From CAZFQG01 sp964520785 (GTDB taxonomy: Bacteria > Planctomycetota > Planctomycetia > Pirellulales > Thermoguttaceae): 34,923 nt of DNA. Positions 8,418 to 16,374 of this stretch are shown here, one piece after another (positions within the stretch are counted from its first letter, which is position 1; each line of letters opens with the position of its first letter). The stretch spans positions 1-34,923 of the forward strand of contig CAZFQG010000046.1 of NCBI GenBank assembly GCA_964520785.1, given 5' to 3'. The position numbers and the translations under genes are program-made. Below the pieces are notes generated by a model. The model worked only from the letters and a program-made list of their open reading frames with translations, did no database searches and was not told the origin of the DNA.

Positions 8418-9566
8418 ATGAATGAACGATTGGATGGCCGATTGGGAACCTCCGCGACCTCGGGACCGAAGTACTCCCGGGTACATCAGCACCTGCTGGA
8501 ACAGGTGCGGCAGGGGGTTTTCAAGGTCGGCACCCCCTTGCCCAAGGAGGAGGAACTGGCGAAGGCGTTGGAGGTGGCCCGGAGCACGATTCGCCGCGCG
8601 CTGGCCGAATTGGAGTCGGACGGTTTGATCCGGCGGGTTCCGGGGAAGGGGACGTTCTTGAATTCGACCGAGGAGAGGCACACTCAGAACCGGACGAACC
8701 TGTTTTCGTTGACGGTTCCGTTCCTGCGTGAAGACCCCATCCCCACCCTCATCGCCGGCGTCGAACGCGCGGCCGCCGAAATGCAGTATCGCGTGGTGAT
8801 CAGCGCGACCGAGAACGACTTGAGCCGCCAGGAAGACCTCCTTCGCGAGGCGGTTGACATGAATGCCGCGGGCGTAATTCTGTTGCCCACCACGGAGACG
8901 GGAAATGCGAGGCAGATGCAGTTTTTGAGGGAGAACCACGTTCCCATCGTGTTCTGCAGCCGGCGGATTCCCCGCGTGGAGGCGCCCCTGGTGAGCTGGC
9001 CTCGCGCGGACGTTGGCCATCTGGTCGCGGAAACGCTGATGGACCGCGGGCACCGCCGGATCATGGGGCTTTGCGACTTCGAGGACATTTTCACGGGGAC
9101 GGTGGCGTTGGCGATTCGTCAGACCATGAAGGAGCGGGGTGCCGGCCACCGTGATTATCTCTTTGCCACCTACGGAGAGCGCCGGCGCGGACAACGCACG
9201 CACGACGCGATTGCGCGCGTCCTCAAGGATGCTCTTTTTCAGGAGGATCGTCCGACGGCCATTCACTGCTACTGTTCGTTCGACGTGGAACAGGTGTATC
9301 TCGTGGCGACTGACATGGGATTCCGGATTCCGGAGGACCTATCGCTGGTCTACTTCGGCGCAAAGGAGCGAGAGACGCCTCTTTCGCAGCGGATCGTGTG
9401 CATCGGAGCGGACATGCGCGAGATCGGGCGCCGGGCGTGCCGGCTGCTTCAGGAGATCATTGACGGCAAGATAGCGTACAACGCCAACCTGACATACGAG
9501 GTTCCACTCGCGTTACTCGGCGGAGAGACCCTCGGGCCGCCGCCGGCGCGGGAAACACTGGCCTGA
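8418..9566 (+). CDS. GntR-family transcriptional regulator with LacI-type ligand domain
   Basis: A 382-residue regulator of the AraR-like architecture. A GntR winged helix-turn-helix occupies about residues 18-90 (YSRVHQHLLEQVRQGVF, then EELAKALEVARSTIRRAL, then GLIRRVPGKGTF). A periplasmic-binding-protein-like domain fills about 95-375, with VISATENDLSRQEDLLREAV and ILLPTT as in LacI-family effector domains. Such proteins usually repress sugar-use genes and release DNA on binding a sugar. The frame is open from 8307. ATG codons at 8385 and 8418 are both possible; neither has an ideal ribosome site (AGGAG at 8364 is far from both). I take 8418 because the DNA-binding domain begins soon after. 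It lies between a divergent BNR enzyme and the plus-strand surface-protein genes and is the likely local regulator. Confidence 0.9.
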   Translation: MNERLDGRLGTSATSGPKYSRVHQHLLEQVRQGVFKVGTPLPKEEELAKALEVARSTIRRALAELESDGLIRRVPGKGTFLNSTEERHTQNRTNLFSLTVPFLREDPIPTLIAGVERAAAEMQYRVVISATENDLSRQEDLLREAVDMNAAGVILLPTTETGNARQMQFLRENHVPIVFCSRRIPRVEAPLVSWPRADVGHLVAETLMDRGHRRIMGLCDFEDIFTGTVALAIRQTMKERGAGHRDYLFATYGERRRGQRTHDAIARVLKDALFQEDRPTAIHCYCSFDVEQVYLVATDMGFRIPEDLSLVYFGAKERETPLSQRIVCIGADMREIGRRACRLLQEIIDGKIAYNANLTYEVPLALLGGETLGPPPARETLA

Positions 9567-9686
9567 GTCGGGAGGCGCAACGGCGGATAAATACGTGAAT
9601 TGAAGGAGGTCCGTTAGCGTGGGACGAATGCGTCCGCGGAAGAAAAATGGCCCGGCACGGTTGCCCCGGGTGAATCAATCCAAGTT

Positions 9687-9701
9687 GAATTCTTGTTGGC
9701 A
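9687..9701 (+). repeat. Shared leader element, copy 1
   Basis: GAATTCTTGTTGGCA ends 59 bases before the first LamG gene. The matching element at 11459-11473 (13 of 15 identical) ends 57 bases before the second LamG gene. The conserved distance suggests a duplicated promoter or leader element; function unknown. Confidence 0.5.
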
Positions 9702-9759
9702 CCCAATCGGTGTCGAAGATCGTCCGTTTCATTTCATTAGTTTCTTTGGGAGAATGATC

Positions 9760-11460
9760 ATGAGTAGAACATTCCTGCGCGGAGTGCTGGGCTTGATGGT
9801 CGTCGTCGGCGCATGCGCCTCGACTCAGGCCCAAACCATCGGGTTTTGGCAGTTCAACGAAAAGGACGCCGGCCAGCAGGCCGACGGCACAGCCGGCGCC
9901 ATCTTGGACAGCAGCGGTAATAACCACCACGGCACGGCCGTTGGAGACCCCTTGCCCAGCTATGTCGCCAGTGCAAACAATACCCCTTCCGCCATCGAGC
10001 TGACTGTCGGCGGCAGCGTGGAGGATCGGATCGAAATCCCGCACAGCGCGGACTTCGACCTCATGTTGGGGGATCTTCAGGATTATACGATCGAGGCCAT
10101 CGTGAGACTCTCCTCCGACGCCTCCTTTGGATCCGCGATCGTCAGCAAACGGGACACAACCGGGGTCGGATGGTCGCTGCGGACGGGGTCCGCGGGCGTT
10201 CCCCGCCTCTATATCGAAGGAAATGGGCTGAACTTCACGCATCCGGAGCCCCAGGGCAACACGTCCATCAGCGATGATCTTTGGCACCATGTCGCGGCGG
10301 TTATCGACGCAAACGCCGATCCGGCGCTTTCTTCGGTAACGTTCTATGTGGATCACGTCGAGGATGCCAAGGTATTGATCACGGATACGATCTACAACGG
10401 CGGCAATTGGGTGAACGAGAACATCGCCAATACGCACGACGTGTGGATCGGTGATTTCATCGGCCGGGCAAGCGATCAATTCGTCGGTGCGATCGACGCC
10501 GTCCGCTTTACGAAGGGAATCCTGGACCCCGGCGCGTTCCTCCCCTTCACTCCGGACACCAGTCCCCCGGAACCCCTCGACATCGCGCATCTGGGCGCTG
10601 CCGACCCGACCACGGAGGGATTCACCCTGGTGGACGCGGACGGTGAATCGACCTGGTCGGACGGCGGGACGACGCCGGCATCGGGCCTTCTTCAAGAGCT
10701 GTCCGATTCCGTCGCGTATTACGAGGTATCCGGCCCCGGCCTTAACGCGGCGTCGCTCGCGCGAGACGACGGTTGGACGGCGACGACCACGATGAAACTG
10801 GTCGCCAACGATCAGGCTTGGAACACGTGCGTCGTGGTTGAGGACGGCCGGGACGCCTGGGCAATGAGCTTTTTGAGCGGAATGGAGGCCGGATTCTACA
10901 AGTCGGGAGCGTACGATTCCGAGCTGCGAGTCTTCGAAAAGACGAAATTGGGCGACGTCGATCCCACGGCCGATTTCCGGACGTACCAGATGTACTATGA
11001 CCCCTCGGGCGACGGCGGAAACGGAATGGTGACTTTCTATGTTGATGGCCAGGAGGTGGGGACGCAAACCCGGGAAGAAGCCTTCAATAGCAGTCGGCGA
11101 CGTTTTCTCTTCGGCGATAATTTCAGCTTCGGCGGTTCGGCGACGATGGCGTACTGGGCGGAGGTAACGCTCCAGAACGGGAATCACGTCCTCGGTATGG
11201 AGAGTCTGCCCGGCGACCTCAACGGCGACGGCGCCGTCAACAGCGGCGACTTGGACATCGTGCGCGCCAACTGGGGAGCCGCCGTCACGCCGGGGACATC
11301 CGGGGACGCCAATAACGACGGCGTCGTCAATAGCGGCGATTTGGATATCGTCCGCGCCAACTGGGGCGCGACGGCCGCCGCGGCCGTCCCGGAACCCGGA
11401 GCATGGACCCTGTTTCTCTTGGGCGCCCTCGCGGCGCTGGGAGTGCGAAGAAACTCCTGA
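9760..11460 (+). CDS. LamG-type surface protein with dockerin and PEP-CTERM signal
   Basis: A 566-residue exported protein. Residues 1-25 are a signal peptide ending ACASTQAQ. A concanavalin A-like LamG domain covers about 26-250 (GFWQFNEK, HHGTAVG, WHHVAAVID, FVGAIDAVRF). A second, unrelated-looking beta-sandwich region runs about 270-480 with MVTFYVDGQEVG. Two dockerin-type calcium loops follow at about 483-538 (GDLNGDGAVNSGDLDIV and GDANNDGVVNSGDLDIV), then a PEP-CTERM tail (VPEP, hydrophobic stretch, RR). PEP-CTERM proteins are processed by exosortase, so it is probably displayed or released at the envelope and may bind glycans. GGGAG lies 7 bases before ATG 9760. A GTG at 9619 in the same frame has AAGGAGGT 8 bases upstream and would add 47 residues in front of the signal peptide; I judge this less likely. 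Paralogous to the next gene. Confidence 0.87.
   Translation: MSRTFLRGVLGLMVVVGACASTQAQTIGFWQFNEKDAGQQADGTAGAILDSSGNNHHGTAVGDPLPSYVASANNTPSAIELTVGGSVEDRIEIPHSADFDLMLGDLQDYTIEAIVRLSSDASFGSAIVSKRDTTGVGWSLRTGSAGVPRLYIEGNGLNFTHPEPQGNTSISDDLWHHVAAVIDANADPALSSVTFYVDHVEDAKVLITDTIYNGGNWVNENIANTHDVWIGDFIGRASDQFVGAIDAVRFTKGILDPGAFLPFTPDTSPPEPLDIAHLGAADPTTEGFTLVDADGESTWSDGGTTPASGLLQELSDSVAYYEVSGPGLNAASLARDDGWTATTTMKLVANDQAWNTCVVVEDGRDAWAMSFLSGMEAGFYKSGAYDSELRVFEKTKLGDVDPTADFRTYQMYYDPSGDGGNGMVTFYVDGQEVGTQTREEAFNSSRRRFLFGDNFSFGGSATMAYWAEVTLQNGNHVLGMESLPGDLNGDGAVNSGDLDIVRANWGAAVTPGTSGDANNDGVVNSGDLDIVRANWGATAAAAVPEPGAWTLFLLGALAALGVRRNS
10408..10475 (+). repeat. 68-bp segment identical to 12178-12245
   Basis: A stretch of 68 bases in the first LamG gene is identical, synonymous sites included, to the second LamG gene at an offset of 1770 bp. 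Flanking LamG sequence is similar but divergent. This points to recent duplication or gene conversion. Confidence 0.9.
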
Positions 11461-11473
11461 ACTCGTGTTGGCA
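11459..11473 (+). repeat. Shared leader element, copy 2
   Basis: GAACTCGTGTTGGCA, partner of 9687-9701. It begins inside the stop codon of the first LamG gene and ends 57 bases before the second. Confidence 0.5.
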
Positions 11474-11529
11474 TCTGTTATCGCGTTGTCTCTTTGTATC
11501 TGATTGTTCTGTTTTGAAAGGAGCGTCTT

Positions 11530-12390
11530 ATGAAACGCAACTACGCATTGTTCCTTGTCCTGGCGGCCTTGATCGCCGCGTTTACCGGTGCAACCCACGC
11601 GGCCACGGTGGGGTTCTGGCAGTTCAACGAGAAGGACCCCGGCCAGCAGGCCGACGGCACCGCCGGCGCCATCCTGGACAGCAGCGGAAACGGCCATCAT
11701 GGCACCGCCGTGGGAAATCCCTTGCCTTTGTACGTGCATGGACCGAGTGATCCCCCCTCGGCCATCCAACTGACGGTCGGAAACACCATAGAAGACCGTA
11801 TCGAGGTGCCGCATAGCCCGGACTTCGACTTGATGCTGGCGGATCTTCAGGATTATACGATCGAGGCGATTGTGAAACTCGGCTCCGAGGCGGTCTTTGG
11901 ATCCGCGATTATTACCAAACGGGGCACGACAGGAACCGGGTGGTCCCTGCGGACGGCCTCTTCGGGCGTCCCCAGCCTATATATCGAAGGGACCGGGCTG
12001 AATTTCACCCATCCGGAGCCACAGGGCGTCACTCCGATCAATGACGGCCTATGGCACCACGTCGCGGTCGTCATAGACGCTACTTCGGATCCGGCCCTCT
12101 CGTCGGTGACCTTCTACGTGGACCACGTCGAGGATGCCAAGGTCTTGATTACCGATACGATCTACGCGGGCGGCGACTGGGTGAACGAGAACATCGCCAA
12201 TACGCACGACGTGTGGATCGGTGATTTCATCGGCCGGGCAAGCGACCAGTTCGTCGGCGCGATCGATGCCGTGCGATTCAGTACTGGGATTCTCACACCG
12301 GATCAGTTCCTCAGCGTGATTCCAGAGCCTTCGTCGGTAGTCCTTTTGCTGGTTGGACTCCTATCCCTTTTCGCGCGGCGCCGTAGTTGA
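11530..12390 (+). CDS. Short LamG PEP-CTERM surface protein, paralogue of upstream gene
   Basis: A 286-residue exported protein made only of a signal peptide (1-24, ending GATHA), one LamG domain (about 25-260) and a PEP-CTERM tail (VIPEPSSVVLLLVG, then ARRRS). The LamG domain is closely related to that of the preceding gene and shares a 68-bp identical DNA segment with it. The second sandwich and the dockerin loops of the longer paralogue are absent. GAAAGGAG stands 8 bases before the ATG. Probably exposed or released at the cell surface through exosortase; carbohydrate binding is inferred from the fold only. It is 69 bp from its paralogue and on the same strand, so they may be co-expressed. 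Confidence 0.87.
   Translation: MKRNYALFLVLAALIAAFTGATHAATVGFWQFNEKDPGQQADGTAGAILDSSGNGHHGTAVGNPLPLYVHGPSDPPSAIQLTVGNTIEDRIEVPHSPDFDLMLADLQDYTIEAIVKLGSEAVFGSAIITKRGTTGTGWSLRTASSGVPSLYIEGTGLNFTHPEPQGVTPINDGLWHHVAVVIDATSDPALSSVTFYVDHVEDAKVLITDTIYAGGDWVNENIANTHDVWIGDFIGRASDQFVGAIDAVRFSTGILTPDQFLSVIPEPSSVVLLLVGLLSLFARRRS
12178..12245 (+). repeat. 68-bp segment identical to 10408-10475
   Basis: Second copy of the identical tract, in the LamG domain of the shorter paralogue. It encodes the segment from WVNENIANTHD to DFIGRAS. Confidence 0.9.
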
Positions 12391-12514
12391 ATGCGGGAAG
12401 TGAACGGCGAACCGGTCCCGCCGTGCCCGGCGGGACCGCCTTCGCCCCGTCCGTCAACCGAGATAGCGGACCCGGCGCGGGTTCCGTCTTCTCCCGGAGA
12501 AAGGATGAGTTGCC

Positions 12515-13522
12515 ATGAAAGGTGTTTCGCAACGAGGTTTTACGTTGGTGGAGTTGTTGGTCGTAATCGCCATCATCGGCATTTTGATCGCGCTGCTCCT
12601 GCCGGCCGTACAGGCCGCCCGCGAGGCTGCGCGGCGGATGCAATGCACCAATCATCTTAAACAGATGGGCGTGGCGCTGCACAACTACCATTCCTCTCAC
12701 GATTCTTTCCCGTTCGCCGGGGCCCAGGCGAGTGGTTGGCCCGGCGTGAATTCGACTTCGGTGTTCAATTGGCGGGCGAGCATCCTTCCCTTTATGGATC
12801 AGCAACCGCTGATCGAAGGGATCACGCGGCTGTTCGACCCCGGCTCCCCTCCGCCGGCAGGGACCCTGGCGAAGATCGCGGCGCAGCGGGAGATCATTGC
12901 CGGTTTTCAGTGCCCCAGCGATCCTTTGGCCTCGCGGTTGCATGAGGTGGAACCTCCCGCCTGGGCGCTCACCGGAAGCACGGGGCGTTATCCGGCAGCG
13001 CTCTCGAACTACTTCGGAAGCGCCGGGCCGGCGTCGCGGGGGAGCTATCCTCACTTGAGTTGTGCCCTTTGCCAGTCCCCTTCCGTCTGCCTGTGCGTCG
13101 GGTATGGCAAGAGTTCCTGGAATGGAAGCCAGGAAGATACCTGTGTCGGTGCGTTTTGCCAAAGATCGCCCGGTATCAGAGTACGCGACATCAGCGATGG
13201 GACCGCGAACACGCTGATGGTGGGAGAAGAAAAAATCCTCACCAAACCGGGCGAGGCCCAAATCCCCTTCGGCATGTTCTACGGTTGGATGGACGTCTGG
13301 TCGACCTCGTCCACGGTCCGCGGAATCAACGGTCCCGAGGTCAATCTGACGTCCTGGCAATACTACGGCCAGGGCTTCGGCAGTCATCATCCCGGGGGCG
13401 CCAATTTCACATTCGCCGACGGATCGGTCCATTTTCTGGATGAAACGATCGACTTGATGGTTTTCTCCTACCTGGGAACCCGCGCCGGCGGCGAACAGAT
13501 CCCCGGCGATGAGGCGTTTTAG
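12515..13522 (+). CDS. DUF1559 pseudopilin-like protein
   Basis: A 335-residue protein of the DUF1559 family, expanded mainly in planctomycetes. The N-terminus is a type IV pilin/type II secretion prepilin signal: short basic leader MKGVSQR, cleavage before F in G-FTLVELLVVIAIIGILIAL, then a long hydrophobic helix with AREAARRMQC. The family C-terminal motif is visible as FTFADGSVHFLDETID. A prepilin peptidase should process it and it should insert in or cross the inner membrane; the molecular role of the family is not established. AAAGGA precedes the ATG by about 10 bases. It sits between the LamG proteins and a small lipoprotein, an arrangement common in planctomycete surface-protein clusters. 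Confidence 0.92.
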   Translation: MKGVSQRGFTLVELLVVIAIIGILIALLLPAVQAAREAARRMQCTNHLKQMGVALHNYHSSHDSFPFAGAQASGWPGVNSTSVFNWRASILPFMDQQPLIEGITRLFDPGSPPPAGTLAKIAAQREIIAGFQCPSDPLASRLHEVEPPAWALTGSTGRYPAALSNYFGSAGPASRGSYPHLSCALCQSPSVCLCVGYGKSSWNGSQEDTCVGAFCQRSPGIRVRDISDGTANTLMVGEEKILTKPGEAQIPFGMFYGWMDVWSTSSTVRGINGPEVNLTSWQYYGQGFGSHHPGGANFTFADGSVHFLDETIDLMVFSYLGTRAGGEQIPGDEAF

Positions 13523-13679
13523 AACTCGTATAGAATTAACTTCCCGAATTCCCGGGGGCGATCCCGAATTTCACTCCGCTACGCTGCGTGAAAATCAGGA
13601 TGGGCCCCCCAACTAATTTACGGACAAGTTCTTAGGTTTCGTCCAACGGAAGGATGACGTGCGAACAAAGGAGCGAGTG

Positions 13680-14150
13680 ATGGTTCAGCAAGCGGTGAAG
13701 CCTCCCAAGGCGAGTCTTTCGACGATAGCGGCCGTGTTCATAGCGCTAACGGTCGTGGTAATCGTAGGGTGCGGCCGGTCGAGGCTGGATACGGTCCCCG
13801 TTTCGGGGAAGGTGACCTACCGTGGCAATCCGGTACCCTGGGGAACCGTCATGTTCCAACCCGTGGACGCGAAGGCGAGTCGACCGGCACTCGCCGACAT
13901 CAACGTGGATGGGAGTTACCAGGTCGCGACGCTGGAACACGACAAGGGTCTGATGGTCGGCGAGTACAAGGTGAGCGTGTACGCGGAGAAGGTCCCCCTC
14001 TTCCAGCCGACCGCCGAACAGCAGGTTGCCGCTGCCAAGATCAAACTCCCCACGCCTCCCAGGTACTCGAATCCGGAGACGTCCGGGTTGACTTTGACCG
14101 TCTCGGCTGACGACGACGGGAAGATGTTCGATATTGAGCTAACGGACTAG
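13680..14150 (+). CDS. Small lipoprotein with carboxypeptidase-regulatory-like fold
   Basis: A 156-residue predicted lipoprotein. A hydrophobic segment ends in the lipobox IVGC (Cys31), so it should be lipidated and held in the envelope. The rest looks like a transthyretin/carboxypeptidase-regulatory-like beta-sandwich: VSGKVTYRGNPVPWGTVMFQ, DGSYQV and GEYKVSV are typical strands. Such proteins often follow DUF1559 genes in planctomycetes. I chose ATG 13680 because AAAGGAG lies 6 bases upstream. A GTG at 13659 in the same frame, with AAGGA before it, is an alternative and adds 7 residues. Function unknown. Confidence 0.8.
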   Translation: MVQQAVKPPKASLSTIAAVFIALTVVVIVGCGRSRLDTVPVSGKVTYRGNPVPWGTVMFQPVDAKASRPALADINVDGSYQVATLEHDKGLMVGEYKVSVYAEKVPLFQPTAEQQVAAAKIKLPTPPRYSNPETSGLTLTVSADDDGKMFDIELTD

Positions 14151-14222
14151 TGCATCGCAAGTCCGGCCGTACTTGAAAGACGACGAATCCGAGAAGTCCT
14201 CTCTTCCCTTAGGAACACCACA

Positions 14223-16334
14223 TTGAGAGTTATCTGCAAACAATCCAACCACCAGTCTTTTCCGCACAGTCCGCTTGTCCTCTTCTTTACGTTCTGGGCT
14301 GGACTGGTCAGCGCCGCCCCCTACGTCCAAACAATCACCGGGGAACGTCCCGAGCCCATCGTGGCGGTCGAAGACGTCTGCGCCTGGCCGAATCTGACCG
14401 TCCTGCCCGACGGGACGATTGCCGCGGCCATCTTCAACCAGCCTAACCACGGAACCAGCGCGGGAGACGTCGACGTGTGGACCAGCGGAGACGACGGAGC
14501 AACGTGGCAGTACGCCGGGACGCCGGCGCCGCACGAGCCGAACACCAACCGCATGAACCACGCGGCCGGCCTGGCCGCTGACGGCGATTTGCTGGTCATC
14601 TCGTCGGGATGGTCGAACGTCCCCCCTTCCGGCTTCCGGTCCGGCATCCTCGATCCTTGGCTCTGCCGTTCTTCCGACAACGGAGAGACTTGGACTGTCG
14701 ACACAACGTCCGTTCCGAACGTCTCGCCGCGAGGTTATCCGATCGTCCCCTATGGGGATATCGTCGAAGGAGCCGACGGCGTTCTCCGCGCGGCCGTCTA
14801 CGATTGGCCGGGCTACAGTCCCCGCATCGAGCGGGCGTACATCATGCACAGTTACGACGGCGGCGCGACCTGGGGCGATTTCGTGGCCCTGGACCCGAGC
14901 AACATTCGCAATGAGACGACGTTGCTGAATCTCAATGGCGATAACTGGCTGGCCGTCGCGCGGACGTTGGGCGAAGATATGTACTACTACCGCTCGACCG
15001 ATAACGGCCGGACCTGGCAGCCCCAGGGCCAGATTACCGGATACTACGAGCATCCGGGCCATCTCATGCGGTTGCAGGACGGGCGGATTCTGCTCACGTA
15101 CGGCGACCGGAATAGTGTCGCCGGCGTTCAAGGCATCGAGGTCCTCGTCAGCGACGACGAAGGGGCAAGCTGGGACCTCAATTACCGGGTCTGCGACTAT
15201 CTGGGGCCGGACGGAGGGTATCCCAGCAGCGTCCAACTTGCCGACGGCCAGATTCTGACGGCCTTTTATGCTTCGGGACTGGTGGGAAGCCACAACGGCT
15301 ATGTCATGGGCGCCGCGACCTGGGACCCCGCGAGTTTGATCTACGAAGTGCCGGAGGAACAAGAAGGAACGCTCGGGTATTGGCGATTCAACGAAAAGGC
15401 GGGAGGGCAATGGGCGGATAGCACGGCCGGCGCGATCTTGGACGCCAGCGGGAACGACAAGCACGGCACGGCGGTGGGCAATCCCATGCCGTTCTACGTT
15501 TCTTCTTCCGAGGATTCTCCTTCCGCCATCCATCTGACGCAAGGCGGTTCGGTCGAGGACCGGATCGTGGTTCCGCACAGTTCCCTGTACAAACACAACA
15601 TGGATGTGGGAGACTACTACCCGTTTGTGGCGGACATCAACCCCTCCCCGGCCGGCGCCACCAACACCACCAAACGAGAAACGACCGGCCCCGGCTACGC
15701 CCTCAGATTGCAGCCTGAAGGATATGTCGGGATCTATCTGGAAGGAACAAGCGATTTCACCTATCCGGATGCTCGCGGAACGATCAACGTGGCCGACGGC
15801 GAGTGGCACCACGTCGCGGTCGTCGTCGATTCGAGCGCGGATACTCCCAGCGATAATCGCGTTCGAATCTATGTCGATCGCCGGCTCGATTCCGACGTGC
15901 TTCTGCGGTCGATCAGTTACGACGGGACCGGCATCGGCGAGGATTTGAGCAACCAGCACGATCTCTGGATCGGCGACTTCATCGGACGCCCCGGCGACCA
16001 GTTCATTGGGGACCTCGACGTCTTGCGGATTTCGTTCGGGGCCTTGACTCCGGACGAATTCCTTCGGTTTAGGGACCTTCCCGGTGACCTGAATGGGGAC
16101 GGCGCCGTCAACAGCGGCGATCTGGACCTGGTCCGTGGAAACTGGGGGACGACCGTCACGCCGGGGACCTCCGGAGACGCCAACGGAGACGGCGTGGTTG
16201 ACAGCGGCGATTTGGATATAGTCCGCGCCAACTGGGGCGCGACGCTACCGGGTTCCGTACCGGAGCCTTCCCTCGTGACGTTCCTCGTCGTCTTCGCTAC
16301 CATAGTGATTGGCCGTTGGTTCCGTAAACCGTAA
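14223..16334 (+). CDS. Secreted BNR propeller fused to LamG, dockerin and PEP-CTERM
   Basis: A 703-residue exported fusion. The signal peptide runs to about residue 31 (LVSA). A sialidase-type BNR propeller fills about 35-375 with five Asp boxes: SGDDGATW, SSDNGETW, SYDGGATW, STDNGRTW and SDDEGASW. A LamG domain at about 384-615 (GYWRFNEK, WHHVAVVVD, DLWIGDFIG) is homologous to the two upstream LamG proteins. Two dockerin-type loops at about 619-672 (GDLNGDGAVNSGDLD and GDANGDGVVDSGDLD) and a PEP-CTERM tail (VPEPS to FRKP) close it. It probably hydrolyses or binds glycans at the surface. The start is TTG with TTAGGA 8 bases upstream; no nearby in-frame ATG keeps the signal peptide. The LamG segment around residues 460-485 is divergent from its paralogues. 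Substrate unknown. Confidence 0.88.
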   Translation: MRVICKQSNHQSFPHSPLVLFFTFWAGLVSAAPYVQTITGERPEPIVAVEDVCAWPNLTVLPDGTIAAAIFNQPNHGTSAGDVDVWTSGDDGATWQYAGTPAPHEPNTNRMNHAAGLAADGDLLVISSGWSNVPPSGFRSGILDPWLCRSSDNGETWTVDTTSVPNVSPRGYPIVPYGDIVEGADGVLRAAVYDWPGYSPRIERAYIMHSYDGGATWGDFVALDPSNIRNETTLLNLNGDNWLAVARTLGEDMYYYRSTDNGRTWQPQGQITGYYEHPGHLMRLQDGRILLTYGDRNSVAGVQGIEVLVSDDEGASWDLNYRVCDYLGPDGGYPSSVQLADGQILTAFYASGLVGSHNGYVMGAATWDPASLIYEVPEEQEGTLGYWRFNEKAGGQWADSTAGAILDASGNDKHGTAVGNPMPFYVSSSEDSPSAIHLTQGGSVEDRIVVPHSSLYKHNMDVGDYYPFVADINPSPAGATNTTKRETTGPGYALRLQPEGYVGIYLEGTSDFTYPDARGTINVADGEWHHVAVVVDSSADTPSDNRVRIYVDRRLDSDVLLRSISYDGTGIGEDLSNQHDLWIGDFIGRPGDQFIGDLDVLRISFGALTPDEFLRFRDLPGDLNGDGAVNSGDLDLVRGNWGTTVTPGTSGDANGDGVVDSGDLDIVRANWGATLPGSVPEPSLVTFLVVFATIVIGRWFRKP

Positions 16335-16374
16335 GACTTGCGTTCATTATCTCTTCAAGCAAGGAGTTAAGGCA

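Noticed and set aside
9695..9715. Sigma54-like TTGGCAC motif before the first LamG gene
   Set aside because: The expected TTGC at -12 is missing in both copies of the element.
9457..11814. A 785-codon minus-strand frame
   Set aside because: Antisense to the LamG genes and the 3' end of the regulator. The long frame reflects GC-rich codon bias; no domain is visible.
13540..13615. Possible terminator after the DUF1559 gene (CCCGAATT repeats and a TTTCAC/GTGAAA pairing)
   Set aside because: The stem is only 6 bp with a long loop and there is no T-run.
14139..15959. A 606-codon minus-strand frame
   Set aside because: Antisense to the BNR-LamG fusion, whose Asp boxes and signal peptide are clear on the plus strand.
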